This document shows, piece after piece, positions 25,037-35,800 of a stretch of 64,000 nt of DNA. Every line of letters starts with the position of its first letter. The stretch's first letter is position 1. A program made the translations under genes and the position numbers. The stretch spans positions 62,001 to 126,000 of the forward strand of contig JANQNK010000006.1 in NCBI GenBank assembly GCA_028279595.1, given 5' to 3'. The DNA is from Thermoplasmatota archaeon. GTDB taxonomy: Archaea; Thermoplasmatota; JAKEGO01. The notes under the pieces are model-generated. The model saw only the letters and a program-made list of their open reading frames with translations. It made no database searches and had not been told where the DNA came from.

Positions 25037-28000
25037 ATGAGGCCAATGATGATGCTGATAGTTTTCGCCATGTTGGTGGCTGTTGCCGGTATAGCGAATG
25101 GGGCGGACATTGTCGTCGACGACACGACCGGGGACTGGCAGGACTATGACTCGATCGCGGATGCGGTGAACGCTGCCTCGGACGGGGATGACATATACGT
25201 CTACGCAGGCTACTATTCGGAGAACGTAACGGTCAAGAAGGACGTTTCTATCATCGGGAACGGGACCTCGGTGACACAGGTATCGGGTACTGGACCGACC
25301 TTCTACGTAAGGGCCAACGGTACATCCCTTTCGGGTATGAAGATAACCAGTTCGACATGGGGACAGCCGGCGATCCACCTCAACTATGCATGGGACATCG
25401 TCGTCGAGGACATCAACATCACCTCGGCCCACCAGGGCGTGGACATCGACTATGGCGGCAACATCACCATCAAGGGCATATCGATCAACAGGACCGCTGC
25501 CAGGGGATTCGAGATATGGTACGCTGAAGGGGTCACGATAGAGGACGCCTATCTCTGGTGGACGAGCGGTTGGGGTTACTACATCCTCTACACCGACAGC
25601 ATTGACATAATCGATCCCTTCTGCAGGCTTAGCTCGGCCTACAGCATATACATGGGGACATGCGACTGGGTCAATATCACGTCTCCGACCTTTCAGAACT
25701 CCGGCGTCTACGTCAGGGGTATCAACGATATGACGATCACGGATGCGACGTTCTCTCTGACGGACACCTACTCGGCGAACGCCCTCGACATCGGCGGGAA
25801 CCGGATCCTGGTCGACAACGTGCAGATCACGGATTACTACAACGCGATCAACGTGGTCGGGGCGGACAACATCACGGTACAGAACAGCGTGATAACGGGA
25901 ACGTCATCGAACTCGCTGGATGTCTATGACGGCAATGGATATATGGTTAAGAACGTCACCATCGATGGTGGGTTCACGGGTATCGACTTCGACCACAGCG
26001 ATTACCCGCGAATAATGGATTGCACCATTACCAACTCGACGCACGGGCTGCGGGTCGCTTCCTGCTATCGGCCCCGGATCTGGAACAACACCATCCGCGA
26101 CTGCGAGTACAACTTCGGATACGACGGCATCTACGATGACCATTTCAGGCCCTACCTGCCAGGAAACAACTCGGTGGACGGTCGGACGATCAAATACTAT
26201 TACGGGATCGACAACCAGACATTCGTCGGGAAGGATGACGACATCGGCTACCTGATCGTTGCGTTCTGCGACAATCTGACATTCCAGCAGCTCGACCTGA
26301 ACCACAACAACGAGGGCATATGGATGTACAAGAGCAAGAACATATTCTTCGAGGATTATGACATCGTCCATGTCTTCTACAAGGGGGTCAGGTCGTTCTA
26401 TTGCGAGCGACTGTATTTCGACAATGGGTTCATCAGCGAGAGCAGTGACATGGGATTCCACTTCTCCAACACCGACGACATCGGGATAACCTCGTTGACT
26501 GCGAACGGCACCTACGAGCTCTTCATGACCTCCGCGGTGGACCGTCTGACAGTCAACTGGGTGAACATCACCAATACGACCAGGATGCACTGGTCAGTGG
26601 ACGAGGGCCGTCTGGAGAACGTCACCTGGTACAATCAGAGCTTCCTCTACAGCGCCTACACCAGCGGATGCATCTTCAATAACATCGACCTCGAGTATGG
26701 CATGTTCAGGGTCCATCAGACCTGGAACAACAGCTTCTACAACGTCACCGTCCAATCGATACCGACCACATATACTGGGTTCTGGGCAGAGAGCGGGTCG
26801 TACGATAACCTGTTCGAGAACTTCGACGTCGGGAACGGAGATTACTACGGTATGAGACTCGACGGCAACTGCAACTGGAACACGCTGAGGAACGTCACGG
26901 TTCACGACGTGAAGTACGCCCTCCAGTTCAACAACGCCGGAAAGAACACGCTGATAGATGTCAACCTGACCGGCGACTACGCGGTCTGTTTCGATCCCGA
27001 TCCATATACTCCATTGGACCGACCATGGATGCAATACGTGACCAATTCGACTGCGAACGGGCTGCCCATCCTCTGGATAGTCGACGAGGATGGCACCGAG
27101 TACTATGAAGATTACGGGTTCATCGGTGTCGCCAGGTCCAACGATGTCACCGTGTCTGGCTCGATCCTCACTCCGAACAGGTACGGTTTCGTGATGTGGA
27201 AGGGTACGAACTCGACCTTCGAAACCATCAATGCGACCGATCAGGAGCTCGCCGGATTCTATCTGATACACTCGTCCAACAACACATTCGGCCCCTTGAG
27301 GTCATATCCGGGAAGGACCCAGGACCGGGCTCTGTTCGCCAGGCTCTGCGACAACATGACCATCCACGACGCCGAGATCATGTGGTTCGATCAGCAGGGG
27401 ATCCTATTGGAGAGCTGCGACAACACCACCATAATGAACTCGACATTCCAGGACGATTACGACGGACACAGTGCCACTTCAGTTGCGATAAAGGTTGACC
27501 GGGGTAACTGGAACACGGTGGAGAACTGCAATATCTCCCATTGGGATGTGGGTGTCCATCTCTTCGGAGCGTACTCTTGGGAGGACCCGTCATTCAGGAA
27601 CCGCGTCAGCAACTGCTCGTTCTACGATATTCTGTCGACAAGTGACGCGACCGCGATATACCAGGAACGGGGAACCAATTACGAGATCATAGGGAACGTG
27701 ATCAACGTATCGTGTGTAGGCATCTACCTGTATCAAGTCGAGGACGTCAATGTGAGCCGTAACTGGATAAAATCGGTAAAGAGCTGGACGACCTACACCT
27801 ATGACTACGGGCTAAGGGTGTCAACGAGCTCCTCCGGGATCGTATACGACAACGCCTTCCAGAACACGAAGAACGTCCTGGACGATTCGGGACTGGTATG
27901 GAACGTGTCCAAGCAGGCGCTGGATTGGCCCAATTCGACGAACGTGGTCGGTGGCCCTTCGATAGGCGGCAATTATTATTCGGACTACGATGGCAGGGAT

Positions 28001-29626
28001 GTCGATTACGATGGGATCGGTGAATGGGAATACAATGTCACTGGCTCCGCTGGATCGGTCGATCATCTACCTCTGTCGAATGACGTCTATCCATGGATAC
28101 GGTCCTGTGACGAGAACGGAACGCTCAAGGACGAGTTCTACACCGGTGAGCACGTATGGATCAAGGGTCGGGCCGCCCATAATTATTCATGGGTCGTGTT
28201 CAGCATGCCGTACTATCATAGAGACTGGCCAACTGAATATTCCGCGATCTGGATCGCAGAAGTAGTGCGAGGCGATTTCCATGAAGAATCCGAAACGAAG
28301 ATCACCTCGGGCAAGTCCGATATCCTGCTCACGCTCTACGGCGAACCCAGACCTCACCAACCCGACGCCCAGGACAACGGCAGCGAGGTAGGAAAGGACT
28401 ATGGTGTCCTCTTCATCGACAGGACGAACACCACGACTGGCTCCGGTGTCGTTGAATCCTATCCTTCCAATGGTTCCATGATGCCGATGACCGCAACGAA
28501 TGCCACGGACTATCCTGATACCCCCAACGGCACGTTCGTCCATGGGACCTTCGAGATCGCGATCGACCTCCGGCGCCTTACCTGGAACGATACGGGCACC
28601 CAGGTCGTCCTCAAGCTACCGGACACCGCACCGACTGGATACACCCTATGGAAGTACGGTCCGACCCCGACGAACTCGAGCGACCATTGGTACGAGTATC
28701 CACTCGGGGACAACGACGGTGACCGATACGTGACCTTCGATCTGACCGATGGAGCCTTGGGCGATGACGACCTCACCGACGATAATAACATCACTGCGGT
28801 CTTCGGATTGGTGCTCTCGAACCTCACCCACTTGGACGATATGATGATATCGGGGAACTATACATTCGGCGATGGGACATACTATCTCAACGACACATTC
28901 GAGGACGGTATCTTCCACGTCACCGGCTCCGATTTCATCATCGACTGCAGCAACACGACCTTCATCGGTGACGGTACCGGGACCTGCTTCTACTTCGACA
29001 ATTGTACGAACGTCACACTCATCGGTGCCAGGATAGAGGATTACGACATCGGGCTCGAGATCATCAACTCCGATATAACCTGTCCCGACCTGGCGGTCTA
29101 CCCGGTCTCTTGGGGCGCCGTGCTCGATCCGTCGACGGCCGTCTTCATCAATTGCACCTTCGACGAGGGATTCAGCGTGGACGCCGGCAGCAAGGTCATC
29201 GTGATGAACTATCTCCATGTCCATGTGAAGGACGCCGGGGGCGATGACGTCGAGGGTGCCGACCTCCGTGTGACGGACAACAACGAGTCCGTCTACGCGA
29301 CAGAGTACTACGGCGGCCGGGACGGCAACGTCCTTACCACTGGCGACAACGACAATCAGACCGGTCCCGACGGTCACGTATGGTTCATTCCGGTGACCTA
29401 CTGCGTCTATGACGGGTCCGATTCTCCGACCTACAACGATACACATGTCTATGTCCGATGGAGGCTTTGGACCGACGACACGGACGTCAACATGTCGACG
29501 TCGAAATTGGTGACGTTCCAGGCGGACACATACATCCCGGAGTACCCGATGATGACCGCCCTTCTCATGCTCACCGTCGTGGCATTTGCACCGATGCTCC
29601 TCCGGAGGCGGAGACGGAAGGATTGA
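25037..29626 (+). CDS. Large secreted beta-helix surface protein with IPEYP-type C-terminal sorting signal
   Basis: A 1,529-residue exported protein. The signal peptide covers residues 1-22. The beta-helix opening IVVDDTTGDWQDYDSIADAV then GDDIYVYAGYYSENVTV matches the other surface proteins in this window. Repeated right-handed helix coils with many N-x-S/T sequons run to about residue 1000. They include a Trp/Tyr/Asn-rich section and a NosD-like GGNYYSDYDGRDVDYDGIGEW cap. A C-terminal beta region follows. The last 30 residues are IPEYP (1500-1504), a hydrophobic helix and RRRRRKD. That is the tripartite layout of archaeosortase substrates, cut and lipid-attached after translocation. It probably belongs to the cell surface together with the giant protein 218 bp downstream. 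Confidence 0.82.
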   Translation: MRPMMMLIVFAMLVAVAGIANGADIVVDDTTGDWQDYDSIADAVNAASDGDDIYVYAGYYSENVTVKKDVSIIGNGTSVTQVSGTGPTFYVRANGTSLSGMKITSSTWGQPAIHLNYAWDIVVEDINITSAHQGVDIDYGGNITIKGISINRTAARGFEIWYAEGVTIEDAYLWWTSGWGYYILYTDSIDIIDPFCRLSSAYSIYMGTCDWVNITSPTFQNSGVYVRGINDMTITDATFSLTDTYSANALDIGGNRILVDNVQITDYYNAINVVGADNITVQNSVITGTSSNSLDVYDGNGYMVKNVTIDGGFTGIDFDHSDYPRIMDCTITNSTHGLRVASCYRPRIWNNTIRDCEYNFGYDGIYDDHFRPYLPGNNSVDGRTIKYYYGIDNQTFVGKDDDIGYLIVAFCDNLTFQQLDLNHNNEGIWMYKSKNIFFEDYDIVHVFYKGVRSFYCERLYFDNGFISESSDMGFHFSNTDDIGITSLTANGTYELFMTSAVDRLTVNWVNITNTTRMHWSVDEGRLENVTWYNQSFLYSAYTSGCIFNNIDLEYGMFRVHQTWNNSFYNVTVQSIPTTYTGFWAESGSYDNLFENFDVGNGDYYGMRLDGNCNWNTLRNVTVHDVKYALQFNNAGKNTLIDVNLTGDYAVCFDPDPYTPLDRPWMQYVTNSTANGLPILWIVDEDGTEYYEDYGFIGVARSNDVTVSGSILTPNRYGFVMWKGTNSTFETINATDQELAGFYLIHSSNNTFGPLRSYPGRTQDRALFARLCDNMTIHDAEIMWFDQQGILLESCDNTTIMNSTFQDDYDGHSATSVAIKVDRGNWNTVENCNISHWDVGVHLFGAYSWEDPSFRNRVSNCSFYDILSTSDATAIYQERGTNYEIIGNVINVSCVGIYLYQVEDVNVSRNWIKSVKSWTTYTYDYGLRVSTSSSGIVYDNAFQNTKNVLDDSGLVWNVSKQALDWPNSTNVVGGPSIGGNYYSDYDGRDVDYDGIGEWEYNVTGSAGSVDHLPLSNDVYPWIRSCDENGTLKDEFYTGEHVWIKGRAAHNYSWVVFSMPYYHRDWPTEYSAIWIAEVVRGDFHEESETKITSGKSDILLTLYGEPRPHQPDAQDNGSEVGKDYGVLFIDRTNTTTGSGVVESYPSNGSMMPMTATNATDYPDTPNGTFVHGTFEIAIDLRRLTWNDTGTQVVLKLPDTAPTGYTLWKYGPTPTNSSDHWYEYPLGDNDGDRYVTFDLTDGALGDDDLTDDNNITAVFGLVLSNLTHLDDMMISGNYTFGDGTYYLNDTFEDGIFHVTGSDFIIDCSNTTFIGDGTGTCFYFDNCTNVTLIGARIEDYDIGLEIINSDITCPDLAVYPVSWGAVLDPSTAVFINCTFDEGFSVDAGSKVIVMNYLHVHVKDAGGDDVEGADLRVTDNNESVYATEYYGGRDGNVLTTGDNDNQTGPDGHVWFIPVTYCVYDGSDSPTYNDTHVYVRWRLWTDDTDVNMSTSKLVTFQADTYIPEYPMMTALLMLTVVAFAPMLLRRRRRKD

Positions 29627-29673
29627 GGTCCAATTATCACCGATCTACGTAAGTTCGTCGGTCGTCGAACCCC

Positions 29674-29732
29674 TTCCGTGAAAAACCGCATCGGAAGAGA
29701 TGTCAAAAATAACGGAAGTTCCGTGAAAAAAA
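29674..29732. promoter_or_regulatory. Cluster of TTCCGT/ACGGAA half-sites upstream of the giant gene
   Basis: TTCCGTGAAAAA occurs twice as a direct repeat (29674 and 29719). The second copy is half of a perfect palindrome, ACGGAA-G-TTCCGT (29712-29724). Another CGGAAG lies at 29692-29697, pairing with the first copy. Repeated half-sites 50-100 bp upstream of the TATA box suggest a specific regulator. Confidence 0.5.
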
Positions 29733-29775
29733 CCCCCGGAAAATGCCCTATACATTATTACATGGCTACGACAAC

Positions 29776-29785
29776 GTTTAAAAAC
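29776..29785 (+). promoter_or_regulatory. TATA box of the giant surface-protein gene
   Basis: GTTTAAAAAC predicts transcription start near 29808 and a leader of about 50 nt. The leader ends in a perfect anti-SD match, GAGGTGA at 29842-29848, 8 nt before the ATG at 29857. This decides the start: the in-frame GTG at 29845 lies inside the ribosome-binding site. Confidence 0.6.
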
Positions 29786-29856
29786 CCCATGTTCGTTACC
29801 TAAGGCATCGGGTCTAGCCACCCGAATGACAAACTAAGAGAGAGGTGACTACGGAT

Positions 29857-32800
29857 ATGCAAAGAATTGTGGTTGGAGCTAGCAGAATGCTTGCTCTTGT
29901 GATAGTTGGAGTAGCTGTATTGCTTGCGATCAGCATGGTCGCGACCGGGGCTAACTACGTCGTAGATGACGACAGTGGGACCTGGCGCGATTACGCCACG
30001 GTCGGTGAGGCGATCACGGCTGCTTCGGATGGAGATACGATCGATGTGTACGAAGGGACGTACAACGAGGACCTCGCGATCGCCGAGGAGCTGACGTTCA
30101 CCGGTAACGGCACCGGGACGATCATCAACGGCGACCACGACATAACCTCGGGCAGCGTCTACTTCTCGATGATCAACTTCACCAACACGTCCCCGACGGA
30201 CTACACCATCGTCGTGGATGCGTCCGGTGGGAACATCGACGTTCTCGAGTGGGAGGACTGTTACTTCGTACTCGGAGGATATGCCGGAATACACCTTGGT
30301 GGTGACACCGGTACCACGAACACGATCTCGAACGTCCTCATATCAAACACAGAGTTCTGGGGTCCGGCCAGCAAGGCCGCGAACCCGTTCAAGACTGGCG
30401 GCACATTCGCCACACCCGGCCTGGGTGTTGCGATCGACGACCTCGACTTCGTCGAGAACTCCGTCGTCCGCTGTTCGATACCCATCCTTCTGGAGGACAA
30501 CAACGTGAACGATGTCCTCATGGATGACAACACCTTCACTGGAACGGATGGTATCATCTACATCTACGGAGACAGCAGCCCGACCGGCGTGCTGTCGAAC
30601 TTCGTGTTCACCAACAACGAGATCGATGACACGAACTCGTACGGCGTGGCCGTTGGCTACCCGAACGGGACCTTCTCCGCTTCCAACCTCGGAACGGGGA
30701 ACATGGTCAACATGAACAACATCGACGTCGCTGGCGCCTACGGCATCGGCGGTCTCAGCAACTTCATGGGCGGAACACTTGACGGCTCGTCCAACTGGTG
30801 GGGCGCGACCGACGGCCCGAGCGGCTATGGCTCCGGCAGCGGTACCCCGATCACGGACGGCGTCATGTACAATCCGTATTACACCGAGATGGTCGGCAAT
30901 GTGACCAACACGCTCGTGATCGACTTCACCAAGTCACGAACTGTGAACGGATTCACAGGTACCATCGACTCGATATCGATCCCAACTGGCCAGACCGGTA
31001 CTATCATGAATTCGGACATCACCCTTGCCGGCGGCCTTGACATCGATGGGACGCTCATCATATCGGATTCGACGATAAGGGTCGGAGACACCATCTACGT
31101 GGATGGGATGTGGGTCTTCGAGGACAGCAAGAACACGCTGTACGCCCAGGACATCGTCATCAACGCGACGACCTACTGGAACAACTCGAACATCGTCATG
31201 GACTGTGTCAACGACGGCGATTATGCGATAAACGTCACCTCGACAGGATCGCTCTATGTGAACGACGACACGGTAATCACTGCAAACCTGACGAACCGCG
31301 AGTACAACTTCTGGGTATGGGACGGGGCGACCTTCGAGGTCCGAGACTCGACGATCAGCGAGGTCGGATATGTCGGAGGCGAGAACCCCTACAACCTATC
31401 CGTGTACATCGAGGCCGATGATGTGGTCCTCATCAACAACACCTTCGAGAACAACTGGTGGGGTCCGGTCTTCGCTTCGGGCGCCGACGACGGTGTGATA
31501 TATCACAACAGGCTCTTCGGCGAGCAGTTCGACGCTCTCGATTACGGTTCCAACAATGATTGGGACTACAACAACTGGTCGACCTACGCGGGATCCGACA
31601 GCGATGGGGATCATATCGGGGATTCAGCCTTTGCCATTGGTGGACTCTCTCTCTCCACCGATGACCATCCTCTGATGGATCCGATCCACTCGTGGATATG
31701 GGTGAACGGCAGCTTCGGTTCCGAGGGTCCAGTCTGGTACGACACGATCAACGAGGGTTACCGCGCTGTACTGCCCGGAATGGGCATCTACGTGTACAAC
31801 GGCACGTACGACGAACAGCTGACGATAACCAAGGACGGGATCACCCTTCAGGGCAGAAGCACCACAGACACGATAATCCAGCCGACCGCCGCGGTGGTCG
31901 CTGGAACGTATGACATCGAGATCGACGTCTCGAACGTCACCATCTTCGGCTTCCTGCTCGACTTCAACGGCGCGACCGATTCCCGCCAGGGGAACGCGAT
32001 CGTGGTCAGCGACTTCGGCGGACCCGTCGCGAGGAACGTCATGATCCGCGACAACGTGATCTACTCCGGCGACACAAGCCAGGCGATCCAGACCGGCAAG
32101 GATGCGGACATAGGCGGACTCGTCATCCGTGACAACATCATCTACTGCGACTGGGACAACCTCGGCGAGGGTGTCTACATCAACCCGTGGAACGGCACCG
32201 GCAACGTGACGATCTACATGAACGAGATCTACGGCTACCTGTTCTCCGGGATCAGCATCGAGGCCAGCAACGTCAACGCGGCCTTCAACACGATCGACAG
32301 CAACACGACCGCCGGGTTCTACGGCATCAGGGTGATCGACCTCTATGCGTCGCCCACGACCAAGACCGGCATAATCATCGACAACAACACGATCTCGAAC
32401 TGCGGGGACGGCATACGCCTCGGAACGACCACCGACGAGGACTCCGACATGACCGTCACCATCACCTCGAACGACATCCAGGACTGCGACGACGGTATCG
32501 ACGTCCGCTACGGCATCAACGCAAACTCCGTCGCGAACTGGAACTCGATATACAACAACAACAACTACAACGTGAACAGCATGGGCATAACCGTGCTGGA
32601 CGCGGACTTCAACTACTGGGGCGCCACGGACGAGCCGACGATCGCAGCGACGTTCTCGGACATGAACGATCTCGACTACAGCCCCTGGTACGATGCGACC
32701 TTCACGACCCTTTACTATGCTGATACCGCCGACCCGGTGACCACGCTCACCGTGGGGACGCCGAGCACGGGAGCCGGTCCGTACTATGTCACCGACGCGA

Positions 32801-35800
32801 CCGACCTGAACCTCAGCGCCACCGACGGCAACGGCACCGGTGTGGACGAGATCTACTACAGGATCTGGTACAACGCCGATCCATGGAGCGGATGGCTCAC
32901 CTACTCCGGCGACTTCCAGCTGAGCGGCGAGTGCACCCACCACGTGGAGTTCTACGCCGAGGACAACATCGGCAATACGGAAATGGTTCAGAACGAGACC
33001 TTCTATGTGGACCTCACCGCACCGACGACGACCGAGACCATCGGATCACCGTCGTCAGGCACATGGATCACGTCCTCGACCTCGATCAGCTATGCCGCGA
33101 CCGATGCGGGATGCAATGGCGGCGTCGGACTGGACGAGATATACTACAACCACTGGTACGGCGGCACCTGGGACGGCTACGTGACCTACAGCGGTGCAAT
33201 TACCCTCGCTGGCGAGGGCACCCACCACATCCTGGTCTACGCTGACGACCTGCTCGCGAACTCCGAGACCCCGACCAACTACACATACACACTCGATGAC
33301 ACGGCACCCGTCACCACCAACACGGTCGGGACGCCCAACTCCGGAATGTACGTGACATCTGCGACCACGTTCACACTGGGAGCGACCGACACGGGTGGTG
33401 TCGGAGTCGCTACCACAGAATACCGTGTCTACAACGGCGCCACCTGGACCGGATGGACCACCTATGCGGCTCCGTTCACACTTCCGGGGATCGATGGCAC
33501 CTACTTCATCGAGTTCAACTCCACCGACCTGGTTGCGAACGCGGAATCGACCAACAACGAGACCTACATAGTGGACGACACCGACCCCGTGAGCGTCAAG
33601 TACGTGGGAACCCCGCGGAACGGCACGATGGGAATGTGGGTGAACCAGTCGACCGTGTTCAACTTCACCGCGAACGACACCGGCGCCGGCATAGACGAGA
33701 TCTACTACAGGATCTGGACCGGCGGCGATCCGTGGGGCTCGTGGAACACATATTCGGGCAACTGGACATTCGGCGAGGACTGCTTCCACATAATCGAGTG
33801 GTACGCGGAGGACCTCGTGGGCAATGTTGAGGCGACACAGAACCAGACGCATTACGTCGACTCCGAGGGTCCGTGGTCCTACATATGGGTCGGAGAACCG
33901 AGCTTCAGGTTCAACGTGACGACCTCGACCGTCTTCAACCTTACCGCGTTCGACAACGGATGCAACTTCGGCGTCGGAGGCGAGATGATAATGTACAGGC
34001 TCTGGCACAACGGAAGCTGGGGGTCCGGATGGATGACCTATTCCGGAAACTTCTCGCTATCCGAGTGGGGAATGTACATAATCGAGTGGTACTCGTACGA
34101 CGAGCTCGGGAACATCGACTGGGTCTTCGACTACAACAACCAGACCTACTACGTCGATGACAGCGCTCCCGGGACCACCATCGCCCTCGGAACTCCGAAC
34201 TACTACGATGGAGCGGACTACTGGGTCAACGACACCACCACGATCGGCTTCACCATCGACGACGGCACCGGCGTCGGCCTCAACGCCACCTGGTACCGCA
34301 TATGGTACGGAAGCGATCCGTGGAGCTCGTGGACTAACCACACCGCGGCCGGCGACTTCATGCTCGGCCTTGGCGATGGCATGTACCACATCGAGTTCTT
34401 CTCGACCGACCTGATCGGCAACAACGAGAGCTCGACGAACTTCACAGTGTACGTCGATTCCGTCGCACCATCGATCAGCATCTCCGACATCACCGAGCAG
34501 AGGTACGACTTCGGGAACGGCACCCGTGTACCGAGCATCTACCTCTACACCCCGGGAACGGCCACTGTCTACTATGGCGACGACATGACCGCGGAGCAGT
34601 TGTTCTACATAAACGGTACGGCTAGCGATGCCAATTCCGGATTCCAGGAGGTCACATACTCGACCCTCCTCGGAGACACTCCGGCGACTGACACCTCGAG
34701 CCCGTGGTCGGCCACGTACGGCGCAGAGGCTACCGACGCGGACGGAACGATCACCATCACGGCATACGACAACCTGGACCAGATGACCCAGGTGACGGTA
34801 ACCGTGACGCAGGATACGACGGACCCGACGATCACCGACGGTGATTGGTCCGAGTCCTCGACCTTCCTGTGGGTGGACCTGACGAATGACACCACGGACA
34901 ACAGCATCGCATACAACACGAACGGCATGACAGGCACCTACATCGGCACACTCGCCCTGGACATCAACGACGATGTTCAGCTCGACCGCGGACAGTACAG
35001 CGTCGCGGTGGGATGGATCGGCGCACCCTGGCAGTTCTTCTCGGGTGTCTCCACCACCACCAACGTGCAGTACCAGTTCAACTCGGGCGATACGTGGAAC
35101 GCAACGATCTCCGTGTTCATCTACGACAAGGTGAACAACTATCAGGGACAGACCGGCGTATACGCGATCTATCGCGACACCTTCGATCCGAGGGTGCGCG
35201 TGACCTCGATATCCGAGTCGAGCATCTATCTCCACTCGCCTGACACGAGCACACTCGTGTTCGGCGACGGCATGGGTTCAGAGCAGTCCTTCACCATCAA
35301 CGGCGTTGCGAGCGATCCGTTCAGCGGACTCGCGAACGTGAGCTTCAGCAGCTACGCGGGAGACAGCCCCTCCGATACTGCTGTGAGCCCATGGGCGGCC
35401 GTCTACGGTGTGGACAACGCGGACGTCGCAGGTGTGATCAACATCACCGCCTATGACAACATGGGCAACACGAAGATGATCAATGTGACGACGATCCGCG
35501 ATACGGATGCACCGTCGATCTCCAGCGTGCTTATTACCGATCTGACCCTTGGGTCCACGACATACGTGGCTGACGGCGATGATATCCAGGTAACTGCCAC
35601 GATCACGGATGCCAATCAGGCCTACATGACGACATCCGACATCACTGCAGACCTCTGGATGTTCGGCGGAGGGAACGGAGTGAACCCCGATTGGTACAAT
35701 CCGACCACCGGCGAGGCGCACTGGAACCTATCGTCCGTGACGTGCTCTGTCTCGGATGGTCTCAACACCGTCTGGGTGAACGCCACTGACATCGTCGCCC

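Noticed and set aside
29845..29856. GTG at 29845 as start of the giant gene
   Set aside because: It lies within the GAGGTGA ribosome-binding site; the ATG at 29857 has proper spacing.
31624..32943. 439-codon minus-strand frame in the beta-helix part of the giant gene
   Set aside because: Same antisense effect; no start signals and a valine/aspartate-rich unnatural composition.
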